DNA from: Cladosporium sp. IMV 00045
Taxonomy: Eukaryota; Ascomycota; Dothideomycetes; Cladosporiales; Cladosporiaceae
Assembly (NCBI GenBank): GCA_001931905.2
Contig: MSJI02000604.1
Span: 124,001-188,000 of the forward strand
Direction of reading: 5' to 3'
Length of the DNA: 64,000 nt
Part shown: piece after piece, positions 1 through 9,985 of the stretch
Layout: the number at the start of each line of letters is the position of its first letter
Position numbering within the stretch: the first letter of the stretch is position 1
Notes under the pieces: model-generated
The model's database searches: none
What the model saw: only the letters and a program-made list of their open reading frames with translations
Told to the model about the DNA's origin: nothing
Translations under genes and position numbers: made by a program

Positions 1-1365
1 ATGCGTGCGTCGGCCGTCGTGACCACTAGCCGGAAAATACGGTCCCGCGATTCCGAAGTGAGCTGATCAGTGATCTCCAGCTTTATTGCATGTGGCTGGT
101 GAGGCGATGTCGCTGAACTGATCTCTTCGTAGTCAACATTTATCTGGTTATGCTCGCTGAAGGCATGGGATTTCGATTTGGGATTCCAAAGCCTGCAAAT
201 TCATTACTATGATCCGATAGAAGGGGTTTTCGATGCATACCATGGTGAATTCTGGAAGATCAGATGGCGCTGGCGTGCATTGTCAGATGTCGAGGGTGCA
301 GTGCCAAAGTCGAGACTCTCCAATGGTTGTTGCTCCCCAGGACCAGCGGCAGACGATGCGTGGGCATCCAAGGCTTGTTCGAATGCATTTGAAAAGTCAA
401 AGCCAAAAATGTCGTCGGTGACAGCCCAGTCTTCGTGTTCCGGAATCATGGTTGACATGTCAGGGGGCATGTCTACCTCACCTACCCCGGCCCAGTCTCC
501 ACTCGGCACCATGATTGATTCAAAGAAAGATGGGAAGTTTTGAAAATCTAGAGACTGCCAATCCGCTTGTGTGAAGCTCGTCTCAGTGACCAGACCTGAT
601 GGTTTATCATTCGAGGAGGCTGGAATAACATTGTGAGTCGAAACCGCTTGTTCGGATGCCAACATAATGCCTGGGGAGGCAATGTTTGCGGGATAGACCG
701 TTACTTCAGCGGCGCCTGCGAAGCTATTGATATCCTCGGTCTGATCAAGCGACTCGCTGGAACAGTTGACCCCTTTCTTGCGACATCTTGTACAGGGACG
801 CTCGTCTCCTTGAAACCAGATCAGCGTTTGTGTAAGCATATCATGTAGCTCGAATACATACCGCATTTGAGCTTCGCTTTCACGCAAGCATCGCATGCCT
901 TGCGAGCACGTTCATGAAGACGGTCTGAAGTCTTGCATGCACCATCATCAATGGCGTCGTGCGTTGCTTGGTGTCTGATGAGTAGATCCCTAAAAGAGGT
1001 TCAGTGTCTGTGTCAGCTCTTCAAGTTCTGTCCGCTTGTATGTGAATGAGCCCTCGCTATGGTAAATTATTGCGTAGAAAAACTTGGTCTGAAGCTGAGT
1101 CGTTCTTCCCGATTCTAATAGTTCGGAGAAATCGCAGACCTACCTTCTGTTGAAGCCTTTTCGACATTGTTTGCACTTGAAACCCCTTGCATTTCGATCT
1201 TGAATTCATCAGCTACTTGATCAAATTTTTCTCATTGAGCAAAAGCTACTCACGAGAGTCTAAGTGTCGATTCAAATGATCCAGACGCTCATAACTACGG
1301 TGGCAGACCTGACAGGCAAACGGGCTTTGTGGACCGTCAGAGGTGGGGGCAATAATATCAACCAT
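1..1365 (-). CDS. C2H2 + Zn2Cys6 dual zinc-finger transcription factor (partial, runs off left edge)
   Basis: Nuclear DNA-binding regulator, probably of the adjoining catabolic genes (inferred). Exons read on the minus strand: 1254-1365, 1144-1198, 862-989, 241-808 and <1-192. The ATG at 1363-1365 opens MVDIIAPTS. Two C2H2 fingers follow: CQVCHRSYERLDHLNRH, then CKQCRKGFNRR continuing over an intron into DLLIRHQATH. A complete Zn2Cys6 cluster comes next with spacing C-x2-C-x6-C-x5-C-x2-C-x6-C (CDACVKAKLKC, then PCTRCRKKGVNC), split by the 809-861 intron. An acidic linker follows. The last exon runs open to base 1 and ends in IFRLVVTTADAR, the usual lead-in to the fungal middle homology region, which must lie outside the window. 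The 55-nt exon and roughly 150-nt intron match the paralogue at 9986-13132. The last splice (193-240, 48 nt) is inferred from frame continuity; without it the protein would stop at 207. Confidence 0.85.
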
Positions 1366-1820
1366 AGCTCCTATTGGTGATGCTCGGGGAGAGAGAGTGG
1401 TTCGGCTTGAGTGGGAGAAGTAGGTGGCCGAACCTGTTGATCAACTTTTCAATCTATTGCTGTCGGATATGTGGGGTATGAGAGAAGGTGTCATGTGGCA
1501 AGAGTGGACCTCGGTAATCACTCCGTTGTGGCATGCTACAGTATTACACAACCCCGCAACCTCTGCCTTTGCCTGGTGTTGTCTAGAGCGCGTGGCATTC
1601 GAGCATTAGGTCAGTACTTATTGATCTACCGAGACCCTCAAAGTGCATCTCACGTGGGCAAGTCGGGAACGATTGACTGTATTACGAGGAGGATGGGTTG
1701 ACAAACGGAAGAAAATCTCAGTCTGCGTAACAAGTGAATTCTGAGAACGAGATACAGTATGTGAGTCAAACGTCCTTCACCACAACTTCGCAAAACCCCC
1801 TCCCTGGAACCGTTGGGTGT
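1366..1820. other. Intergenic: promoter of regulator 1 and 3' flank of MFS gene
   Basis: Holds the 5' flank of the minus-strand regulator and the downstream flank of the minus-strand MFS gene. No ORF with family resemblance, RNA gene or repeat was seen. Confidence 0.5.
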
Positions 1821-3755
1821 TCAGTGGGTCATTGAAGGGCTACCGCTTCGCTCCTTGACAGCCCATCTTCCGGTAATTCGCCTGATATCCTTCCCGAAGA
1901 AATAGACTGGGATGCCCAGCAGACCCAAGAAAGCTGTCAGACCAGCATAAGCCCCAAAGGAGCCGTCGTAGCCAGCTGTCTCAATGAATTTAGCCACGCC
2001 ATAGCTCGTACCAAAGCTGACAAACCCGCGAAGTGCAGTGATGACCACCAAAACCGGGCCAGATCTTGCAGGGTAGGAATCCAAGAGGTAAGTGATACCG
2101 GCAATGTTGGCGCCAACAAAACCGAAATAGTATCCGCCATACGAAAAGACGATCGCAAACCAATGATATCTTCCCGGGTTTGCAGCAGCCAGCCCATATA
2201 GTACCGAAGATATGACTGCAATGACTGTTGGTATCCAAAGAAGCAGGAGGCGTGCCTCCGGCTCGTGCACGCCGTTGTTCCTCCTTGCACGCCATTTGAT
2301 AACGTAATCAGATCCGTTCCCGAGAAGTGGGAGCGCGACCAAAGCAACGACTATTTGACTTGCGTTCACATAAGATGCAGACGAATGAGCCCAGTTGTAT
2401 GGAGGAGCCTCGACGACCTGGGCGTATGTGGTGCCTATCGCGATGTTGACACCCAAAGTAAGGCCGTTGAGGCAAAACGCCCATAGTACATTTGGGAAAA
2501 AGAGAATCTGGAAAGTGTTCTGCTGAGGCATTAGCAACCAGTGTCTTGCACAATACTGAAGCATGCGCCTACCCGTAGTGCATAGAGCCCCTCAGACCAA
2601 TCTGGTTTCCCAACAAACAATCGCATGTCTGATCGTAATGTCCGAGGCTCAAACCTGGTGTAGTCAAATACAGGTCTGTTGCTTGGACGCACAGGAAGAT
2701 TCTTGTCGACTTGGTTCTCCTCTGCAAAGCCATCCTCGACTTCTTGTCCGTATGCTGACAAGGATCTCCTATATCGTGTCTCCGGAACGAATGGGATCGA
2801 TGCGAGAAACACAGCACCAGCTAAGGCGGCACCGAGAAGGTACCAATTACCTGGACCGATGGCTCCAGCGATTGGCGATGCGAAAAGACCAAGAAGCGCA
2901 CTGATTGTCGTTTGGATAGCTGACTGCCACATCAGAAAGGTACTTCGCTCGTGAAGGAAGTGGACCTCCTGGATCCTGTGTCGTACAAGTTAGACTTGAT
3001 AGTCATGATCAACGAAAACGTCTCTAACTTCGACTTACATCATGGGTACCAAGGCTTCACTGTTGCCAGCGCCAATACCAAGAAGCATTCTGACACCAAG
3101 ATGCATGTTGATGTCCTTAGAGTATGCCCCCAGGACGCCTCCGAGAACGAGTACGAGGCAAGAGCCGAGGAAGACAGCGCGGCGACCAACTGCCAGCGCA
3201 AGAGGCATGCAAACAAGGTTTGCGACACCCATAAACATGGTTGGAAATGTCATAAGATGTGTGATGTCAGAGAATGTAGCGCCCTCTGGCCAATTTATTA
3301 GCTTTCAGGGCAAAAGTCACAACGAAGGGATGACCTACTTTCAACATACTCCGGAATATAGAATCCAAGCAGACCACCGAATCCAGAGACCATGGTCAAC
3401 CCAACACTCGAGACTATGCCTTTGTCAGTGCTTGTCTTTTGGAGGAGATGCAACGTCCGTGCATACAGATGGATAACAGCACAACGAGAAGTTTCTTCCT
3501 CCAGATAGGCATATTCAGAGGATCTATGGCATTGCGTTAGCTCTTTGAAAGGCAAGCTCCAATTACCAGATGCGCCATACCTCTAGGGTCTGCACTAGGA
3601 GCTGGGACAAGAATAATCTCTTCTGTATCGTTGATGGTCACTGTTCCCATGGTAGCATTCTGTTTCGCCTCACCCGTCTCGTCGACGGCGATCTCATGAT
3701 GCTCTACAGCGTCCACCTCTTTCGGTGTGACCGACTTCTGCTCGTTGGGTCCCAT
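1821..3755 (-). CDS. MFS (DHA1-like) transporter
   Basis: Multi-pass plasma-membrane transporter of the major facilitator superfamily, probably moving a small molecule used or expelled by the cluster. Six exons on the minus strand: 3581-3755, 3467-3523, 3339-3419, 3285-3039, 2975-2573 and 2519-1821, which give 553 residues. The N-terminal cytosolic tail ends in the typical VPAPSADPRDPLNMP motif. TM1 contains SGFGGLLGFYIPEY, loop 2-3 contains the MFS A-motif region (PLALAVGRR), and a PETRYRR segment lies at the end of the first half before the long central loop. The second half has six further hydrophobic segments. Length is normal for the family. The introns are 47-63 nt. The 47-nt intron 3420-3466 has a GCACTGACAAAG branch/acceptor. 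It is transcribed in the same direction as the neighbouring S15 hydrolase. The substrate cannot be read from sequence. Confidence 0.88.
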
Positions 3756-4445
3756 CTTGATCTTAAACGCGAGTATGAATACGGATGTCTTATGAAAATT
3801 GCGTTTCCTTGCTAGTGGTCAATGATCCGACAAGAGTGTGCATTTTTGGCGAAGCTGCTTCGTTGCAGCAGTCAATATAGATACTCGCTCGACCGGGCTG
3901 GGCGGCCGGACACAAGAGAATCATGCGTTCTCGGAAATGGTGCTCCAAGAGATGTATCTTTCGTTTGCAATCATGTCTACGGCCAGGCATACACCCTGCG
4001 GTTAGGCACCGGCACATGTGGTATCGGAGTGGGGTAAACTATGCAGCTTGCCCTCCCATACCGCACGCGAGCCGCTACGTCAAACGACGTCGGACTGAGT
4101 GGAGAGAGTTTGCTGCTAGCTCTGAGCTGCAATACGTTCCTCATCCGGTTCTTGTCGTTATCAAGTCGCTACTCGTGTGAGGACAGCCCCGCCTTGATAA
4201 GTATATTTATGGATGAAGCTCAAGGCTTTGCGATCAGAACGACTGGAATGCTATCGTGACGACTGCTGACCTGCTACAGCTTTGGTAGCACCAGTAGACA
4301 GACATGTAAAGAAGGACATTTACATTGAAAGTGAGAAAGAAGGAACTCTCATCGTAGGTATTTTGCGAAAGTCAAGGTGATGGAATGGCTCCGATGAAAA
4401 GATTGTGCGGCTTTGCGAGCGTTTTCATTCCGAGAATCGCACTAA
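3756..4445. other. Intergenic between MFS gene start and hydrolase gene end
   Basis: About 690 bases containing the upstream region of the MFS gene and the 3' flank of the hydrolase gene, both on the minus strand. Only short unconvincing ORFs are present; I see no RNA gene or repeat. Confidence 0.5.
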
Positions 4446-6272
4446 TTATATCGGCACAAACGGCAGGATGACCTTGCTTGGGTGCTCCGGTCCGATGTGA
4501 ATCTTATGTGTCCCCTTGTTCTTCTCATGGTCAGGTCGCGGAGAAGACCAAGCTGTGAACTCCGCGATGCTGGGCAGCTGCCCACTGACTTGCACGGATA
4601 TGGACTCGCCAGCCTCAAAATCAACGCCCATGGCCCAAATGCCAATCTCCAGGCGCACGACGTCTCCAAGGGGAATCTTCTCTTCGACTTCATGGGGATG
4701 GAAAGGAAATTGCGAGTGGATGCTGCGGTCAGCATCATAGGCGCGGTGTGACGCGCGAAGAATGCCGAGTGAGCCCAGATGCAGGTTAAGGCTAGCCATC
4801 TCTTTCTTGGGGATCTCAGCAATCGATTTGTAGGGAGTCGCTTTGAAAGGAAAGTTAAGATGCATGATGAGATTGCCGTCTTTATCGCGCTTGCGCAGGA
4901 TCACAAAAAGGATCATGTCGTCTTTGTCGGGGCAAGACATATAGAGCACCGCCTTTGGAAGACCGATCAGCCTAGATTTCTCCTTGAAGGTATAGCTGAA
5001 ATCGGCGAAATCGCTAGGGCTTTCGGAATCGTAGGTGGAAATGCTGCTGTGAGATGTGGGCGAGTCGCTGAGTGTTCCTGGTCCGAAGAAGAGCTCACGA
5101 TAGTTGGTCCCAGGAATGGGGAAGTCGGTGTATTCGATGTCGTCTATTGCCTCGCGGTCACCGAACTGCAAAGCCGACCAGCGGACCTTTGGCGTATCCA
5201 CTTCCCATCCGTTCTCATAGCCCTTGAGATAGCGATCGAAGTATCGATGCAACTCTTCATCGGCGGACTTGACACAGTAGAGCTCGTACCATTCTTGATA
5301 AGAGCTCCAGCGGATCCACTTATTGTTATGGGGTAGTTCCATCCAGCCTCTGACTGCCCCCATCGTGTGAATCGACGAGAAGTCTGAGCCGGAGATGAAT
5401 ACTGGACACTGAATTTTCGTCATATCCGCGCGTTTATCGTTCCAGTATTCGTTGGCAAGCGGGTAGCGCTCGTACATCTCCGCGAAGTCCTCGACACCAG
5501 ACTTGCCTTTCAGAATTTCTCTTGTGATGAGATCAAAATTGCTCATAGAGAACCAACCTCCTCTGCAAAACTGTTCACGGTAGATATCACCAGATCCTTC
5601 CCAAGGCGCGATCGCTGCAAGGTGAGGTGGCTGCATGGATGCAACCAGCCATTGGATGATAGCTAAAGCTGAGTTGCCAGCCATACCAATACGACCGTTA
5701 CACCAGGGAAGCTTTGCGATTGACTCTATTACGTCGTAGGCATCTTCGGCGTCTTGAGATCCCATGATGTGGATCGAACCATCGCTTTCGCCGGTCCCAC
5801 GAGCATCTACGCTGATGATAGCGTATCCTCTTGGACACCATGCTTGGGGATCCAAGCCCTCGAATTTCTCGATGCCTGCTGTGATGTCAGTCCTGAGCCT
5901 TTCGAGACGTCCGAGAACCTTGATCTTACCGGACAAGTCTTGTTTGCCAACGCAGCAGTTCCATACGCACATGGGAAGCATCTCCAAGGCGCTGTATTTC
6001 TTCCCATAGGGAGACCAACTAATAATTGCCGGCACCTTCTCTTGGGAGTTGTCGGCAGGCCGGTAGATGTCTGCGTACAGCCGGCTGCCATCCCTGACCG
6101 TGAACTCGACGTCGTGGTCAACACGGATGTCGCTAGTTAGTGCTTTCGCGTTGTAGCCATTCCAGCCTTTCGGCAGGACCTCAGTCTTCCCTGGCTGAAA
6201 ACCCTGATAATTGTTGTGCCCGATCTCCGGCTTGCCGATAGGCTTGAAAGCAATGGGAATTGACTGAGGCAT
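4446..6272 (-). CDS. S15 / CocE-NonD family alpha/beta hydrolase (copy 1)
   Basis: Serine hydrolase of the X-Pro dipeptidyl-peptidase S15/CocE family, which cleaves esters or amides. The start is the ATG at 6270-6272 (MPQSIPIAFK); the open frame continues upstream to 6707 but that part has no family resemblance. I propose exons 5930-6272 and 4446-5878 around a 51-nt intron (5879-5929) that has GTAAGATC, a GGACTGACATCACAG branch/acceptor, no stop and a length divisible by three. Removing it gives DLSAGIEKFEGLDP and a 591-residue protein. The S15 core is seen at VPAIISWSPYGKK, ISVDARGTGESDG and the nucleophile elbow GMAGNSALA. The C-terminal jelly-roll domain ends with hydrophobic VILPFVPI. At the expected catalytic-His position the sequence reads KWIRWSSYQEWYELY, with no His. 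It is divergent from the PhyH-like gene across 6273-6861. Confidence 0.88.
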   Translation of the reverse strand: MPQSIPIAFKPIGKPEIGHNNYQGFQPGKTEVLPKGWNGYNAKALTSDIRVDHDVEFTVRDGSRLYADIYRPADNSQEKVPAIISWSPYGKKYSALEMLPMCVWNCCVGKQDLSGKIKVLGRLERLRTDITAGIEKFEGLDPQAWCPRGYAIISVDARGTGESDGSIHIMGSQDAEDAYDVIESIAKLPWCNGRIGMAGNSALAIIQWLVASMQPPHLAAIAPWEGSGDIYREQFCRGGWFSMSNFDLITREILKGKSGVEDFAEMYERYPLANEYWNDKRADMTKIQCPVFISGSDFSSIHTMGAVRGWMELPHNNKWIRWSSYQEWYELYCVKSADEELHRYFDRYLKGYENGWEVDTPKVRWSALQFGDREAIDDIEYTDFPIPGTNYRELFFGPGTLSDSPTSHSSISTYDSESPSDFADFSYTFKEKSRLIGLPKAVLYMSCPDKDDMILFVILRKRDKDGNLIMHLNFPFKATPYKSIAEIPKKEMASLNLHLGSLGILRASHRAYDADRSIHSQFPFHPHEVEEKIPLGDVVRLEIGIWAMGVDFEAGESISVQVSGQLPSIAEFTAWSSPRPDHEKNKGTHKIHIGPEHPSKVILPFVPI

Positions 6273-6861
6273 ATTCGTGGGATAGCGTGTTCGAGCAATG
6301 AGAAAGACTAAGTAAAAACGTGATGGAAGTGGCTTTTGAAATGCTGTCTGTAGGCGTTCATATATCGTAGTGATAGCATATATCTTGATGGTTCGTCCTG
6401 TATCCTCGGATGACAGCCTGTCCACACCAAACAAATGTTTATGCATGAGAGGCTTTCGACGGTAATGTTCACGGACCTGCCTTACATGCCCACCAAAGCC
6501 GATATGCAGTATCCCGAGGTCCAATGTAGCAACAATACGATAGTGACAGAGGTGGGGGTGGGGATACCCCGCCTCTCCATGCTGTATCGCCTTCACATTC
6601 TCGGGATGCCCACATGGACCGAGATCTCCATAGGCTTCTAATTTGCACACCCTGTGCCGAGTAAGCGACAACAGATGCCTTCGCCAAAGGCTGCTTCTAG
6701 CATTCATGTGATATTAAGGAGAGTTACAAAAGTGATTCGCATGCCAGACTTGACAAGTGAACTCACTCCAAAGTCCGTTGCCTAACTTGACAGACACATT
6801 TAACAACGATCTCAAAAGCGTCATTGCCGGAAACATTTTCCACGCACAATACAAGCGAAAC
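6273..6861. promoter_or_regulatory. Divergent intergenic region, hydrolase 1 / PhyH-like oxygenase
   Basis: About 590 bases separate two divergent start codons and must hold both promoters. An in-frame ATG at 6757 could lengthen the oxygenase by 35 residues, but those residues look untranslated rather than conserved. No operator was recognised. Confidence 0.5.
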
Positions 6862-7937
6862 ATGGCCCCGCACGCTGAAGACCCGAAGCCAGACTCTGGC
6901 GTGGATCTCATCCAGCATGATGCCACCAAGCAATATGGCGACTGGCGCGATGAGTTCCACAAAACAGGAGTCGCTATCGTGAAAGGCGTCATCCCGCTGG
7001 AACGTGCGGCTTATTATCGTCAGAAACAAGTCGAATGGCTTCAGTCTTTCGGGCTCGGATTCGACCCCAATGACGAATCTACATGGACCCAAGACCACCT
7101 CCCTGTGGCCTTCAAGGGCGGCATGTATTTTGGCTACGGATCCAACCATGAGAAGTATGTCTGGGAAGCTCGCATGGAGACCAAGGTCATCGACACTTTC
7201 GAGAAGCTTTGGGATACGAAGGAGCTGGTCGTGTCATTCGATGGCCAAAACATAACCCTTCCGCGTCAGAAAGACCTCACCTGGTCTCCTTGGCCGCACT
7301 GTGACCAATCACCACAACGCAAAGGGATGCAGTGCGTTCAGGGCCTTCTTAATTACCAGCCAAACGGACCCAATGATGGAGGTCTCATTGTCATGAAGGG
7401 GTCCAGCAAGCTCTTCGACCAGTTTTTCTCCGAGACCCGCGAGCAAGACGATCATGAGGATAAGCCGCCAGAGGAGGAAGACTTCAAAGACCTCTTCATC
7501 TTCAAGGAAGAGGACGTCAAGTGGTTTGAGAAACGTGGATGCGAGATGATGAAGGTCAATCTTGAGCCGGGCGACCTCGTATTGTGGGACTCTCGCACGA
7601 TGCATTATGCATGCTTTCCTCAAGGTGATCTGATTAGGCACGTGCAGTATGTATGCATGACGCCTAGGAAATTCGCAAAGCAAGAGGATCTGGATCTCAA
7701 GGCTGAATTGTTCCGCACATGGCAGGGGACCACACACTGGCCGCACTGGTAGGTCAAATGACCCATGCAGAATTGGTTTTGTATGCGAGGCTAACAGGCA
7801 CTGTGATTAGCAACATTCGTAAAGCAGGTGTTCCACTTCGCAACGGCAAAGAAGACCCGCACAACCGATCCGAGCCAATTGAGAAGCCTGAAATCAATCA
7901 GCGGTTGCTTCAGCTGGCTGGGGTGAAAGCATATTGA
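6862..7937 (+). CDS. Phytanoyl-CoA dioxygenase (PhyH)-like Fe(II)/2-oxoglutarate oxygenase
   Basis: Non-haem iron, 2-oxoglutarate-dependent oxygenase that would hydroxylate a small organic substrate. Exons 6862-7748 and 7811-7937, with a 62-nt intron (7749-7810); splicing turns WPHW-stop into WPHCNIRKAGVP and gives a C-terminus ending VKAY, 337 residues. The double-stranded beta-helix iron ligands are visible: HxD in WPHCDQSPQRKG and the distal His in LWDSRTMHYACF, followed by an Arg (DLIRHVQY) in the usual cosubstrate-binding place. The N-terminus carries the family-like segment FHKTGVAIVKGVIPLERA. An upstream in-frame ATG at 6757 exists; I prefer 6862 (MAPHAEDPKP) because it starts just before recognisable sequence. 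It lies head to head with hydrolase 1 and in the same direction as the FAH-family gene, which suggests co-regulation. Confidence 0.87.
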
Positions 7938-8500
7938 TGACCGGTCATCCCCAGCGCATCAATGCAACGCTGTCGAATGAGGTAGTTCTGTTAATGTTTC
8001 AAGCAAGTCAAACACTCCACTTAAGGGGCTTCAGTGAGCTTTTTCTGGGTCGTAAAGTCGTGGCACAAAGTGTAAGCAATGCGGCTCGCCCTCGCCCTAC
8101 ACATCACTGTTGTCCGTCTTAGTAAAGAATGTCAGACTCCACTTTCTTCTTCTCTTGCCATTTCTTTCGAGTACGCAATGTTTGTTTATTACTGATTCTC
8201 TCCATGCTTGGAAAAAGGAAACAATGAAAAGGAGCTATGTCCGAGCCGGTCTCGCGCTCATTGAACAGCCCAGCAGCCTTGCCTCTTGGGAGTGAATAGC
8301 TGGGGGAAGATTGGTTGCTGGTGAGTTCTTGGACCTGTGCACGCCACTATGGAGGCTATCCGACAATAATAACGCAGGCCCACTTCGGATAAGGTGGAGG
8401 TTCCTCCATGTGATCTGGACTTGACTAAAGTAGGTATAATTAACTAACTTCCATCGAAAGATTGCAAGTGTATACGTGAAATCATACTGGTTCAATCGAT
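7938..8500. other. Intergenic upstream of the fumarylacetoacetase-family gene
   Basis: Promoter region of the next gene. A pyrimidine-rich stretch around 8140-8175 is of the kind often seen in fungal promoters. No gene or repeat was seen. Confidence 0.5.
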
Positions 8501-9773
8501 ATGACTTCACCACTCCCGGGCTATGCCTCGCACTTTGGCCTAGCCAACATCCCCTTCGGCATTGCTTCGTCAGATCTTCACGCAACGCCGCAATGCGTGA
8601 CGAGATACGAAGACAGCGTCATCTTCCTCGCAGAGCTGTTTCATGAGTTTTCTAGCATCGCGCACCTCCCGGAAGATGTCTTCTCCTCTTCGACCCTGAA
8701 CGCCTTCGCCGCCCTGCCGAAGTCAACTCATCAAAGTGTCCGAGAATGTATTCAGCAGCTGCTGAAAACCTCTGGTATTCCCAGTTCAGCCATCGAAGCT
8801 ATCACCGCGGTGAGAATGCACCTACCAGTTGGCTGCGGCGACTTTTCCGATTTTAGCTGTTCAGCAGACCATGTAGAGAACGCATCAGAAGCCATGACTG
8901 GTACGCGCTCTCATCCACCCGCTTTCTATCATCAACCCGTGGGATATGCAGGGCGCTGTAGCAGTCTTGATGTGTCCGGGACTTCACAAGTTCGGCCCTT
9001 GGGTCAGTACTGGGCTGGGATCCCCGGCCAAAGTGAGATAGTCTTTGGAGCTTCGAGACGGATGGATTTTGAGCTTGAGCTTGCTGCTATTATTGGGAAG
9101 CCCCTCAAAAGGAGGGCCAGAGTGACGGCGAGGCAGGCGGGAGAGCATGTCTTTGGGTTTGTGCTTGTGAATGATTGGAGTGGTGGGTTCTACTTGCCCG
9201 AGCGGTACCGGTTACACAGCTAGCTGACGATAGATGACAGCCCGCGACATACAAGGCTTTGAGATGAGTCCTCTTGGGCCTCTTAATGGCAAGAACCTGG
9301 GCACAAGCATATCACCGTGGATTATCACGCCCGAAGCACTCCAAGCCTTCCGCACAGCTTCGGTGCCCCGACGGCCAGATGTGCCGGTCCGATCCTACCT
9401 GACTGATCCCGGCGAGGAGGCCCGCAACATCAAGCTGCAAGTCCATATTACGACGCCCGGAGCGAAGGTAGCCAAGACGATTTGCAGGTCTAACACCGCC
9501 AGCATGTATTGGACGCTGGAGCAGTGTCTTGCGCAGCAGGCGCTGGCAGGCTGCGGGCTGCAGACTGGAGACATCATCGCCACCGGAACAGTTAGCGGTC
9601 CGGGAGAGGAAGAACATGGCTGCCTGATGGAGTTCATGCGGGCTGGCACTACTCCGCCGCGCGGTTATCTTGAAGATGGCGAGACGGTTTTATTGGAGGG
9701 CTACTGTGGTGATGGCGTTGGATTTGGGGAGTGCGTTGGAACATTACTCCCGGCAAGTGCGATGGATGAATAA
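8501..9773 (+). CDS. Fumarylacetoacetase-family C-C hydrolase
   Basis: Metal-dependent hydrolase of the FAH superfamily; classical members split fumarylacetoacetate into fumarate and acetoacetate at the end of homogentisate catabolism. Exons 8501-9182 and 9241-9773 with a 58-nt intron; splicing restores NDWSARDIQGFE. The protein is 404 residues, close to the usual 420-430. Seen: an N-terminal domain starting SHFGLANIPFGIAS; CGDFSDFSCSADH, matching the metal Asp and catalytic His region; PVGYAGRCSS; the paired acidic metal ligands in MDFELELAAIIG; the Asp of NDWSARD; and the C-terminal TGDIIATGTVSGP. It is therefore probably active, but its fumarylacetoacetate specificity is not proven. Its place next to ring-hydroxylating and ring-cleaving genes fits a role in hydrolysing a ring-fission product. 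Confidence 0.92.
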
Positions 9774-9985
9774 GTGAGGTAACATTAGGTAGACGCCTCA
9801 GCGCTGTAAGAGGCAAAGCAGAGACAAGGAGACAAGGGTGCTTTGCTTGTCACGTGATCTTAAATTTTGCAACCTAAGATCCTCGGCAGACGTCCAAACT
9901 GCGGAGTCGCGTGGGGGTTGAGCTTTCCTCGCATTCACGCCACCTTTCCGTCGCCCTCAATCTCATACCGTCGTTTGCCTACGAC

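Noticed and set aside
4779..5336. 185-codon plus-strand ORF
   Set aside because: Antisense shadow of S15 hydrolase 1.
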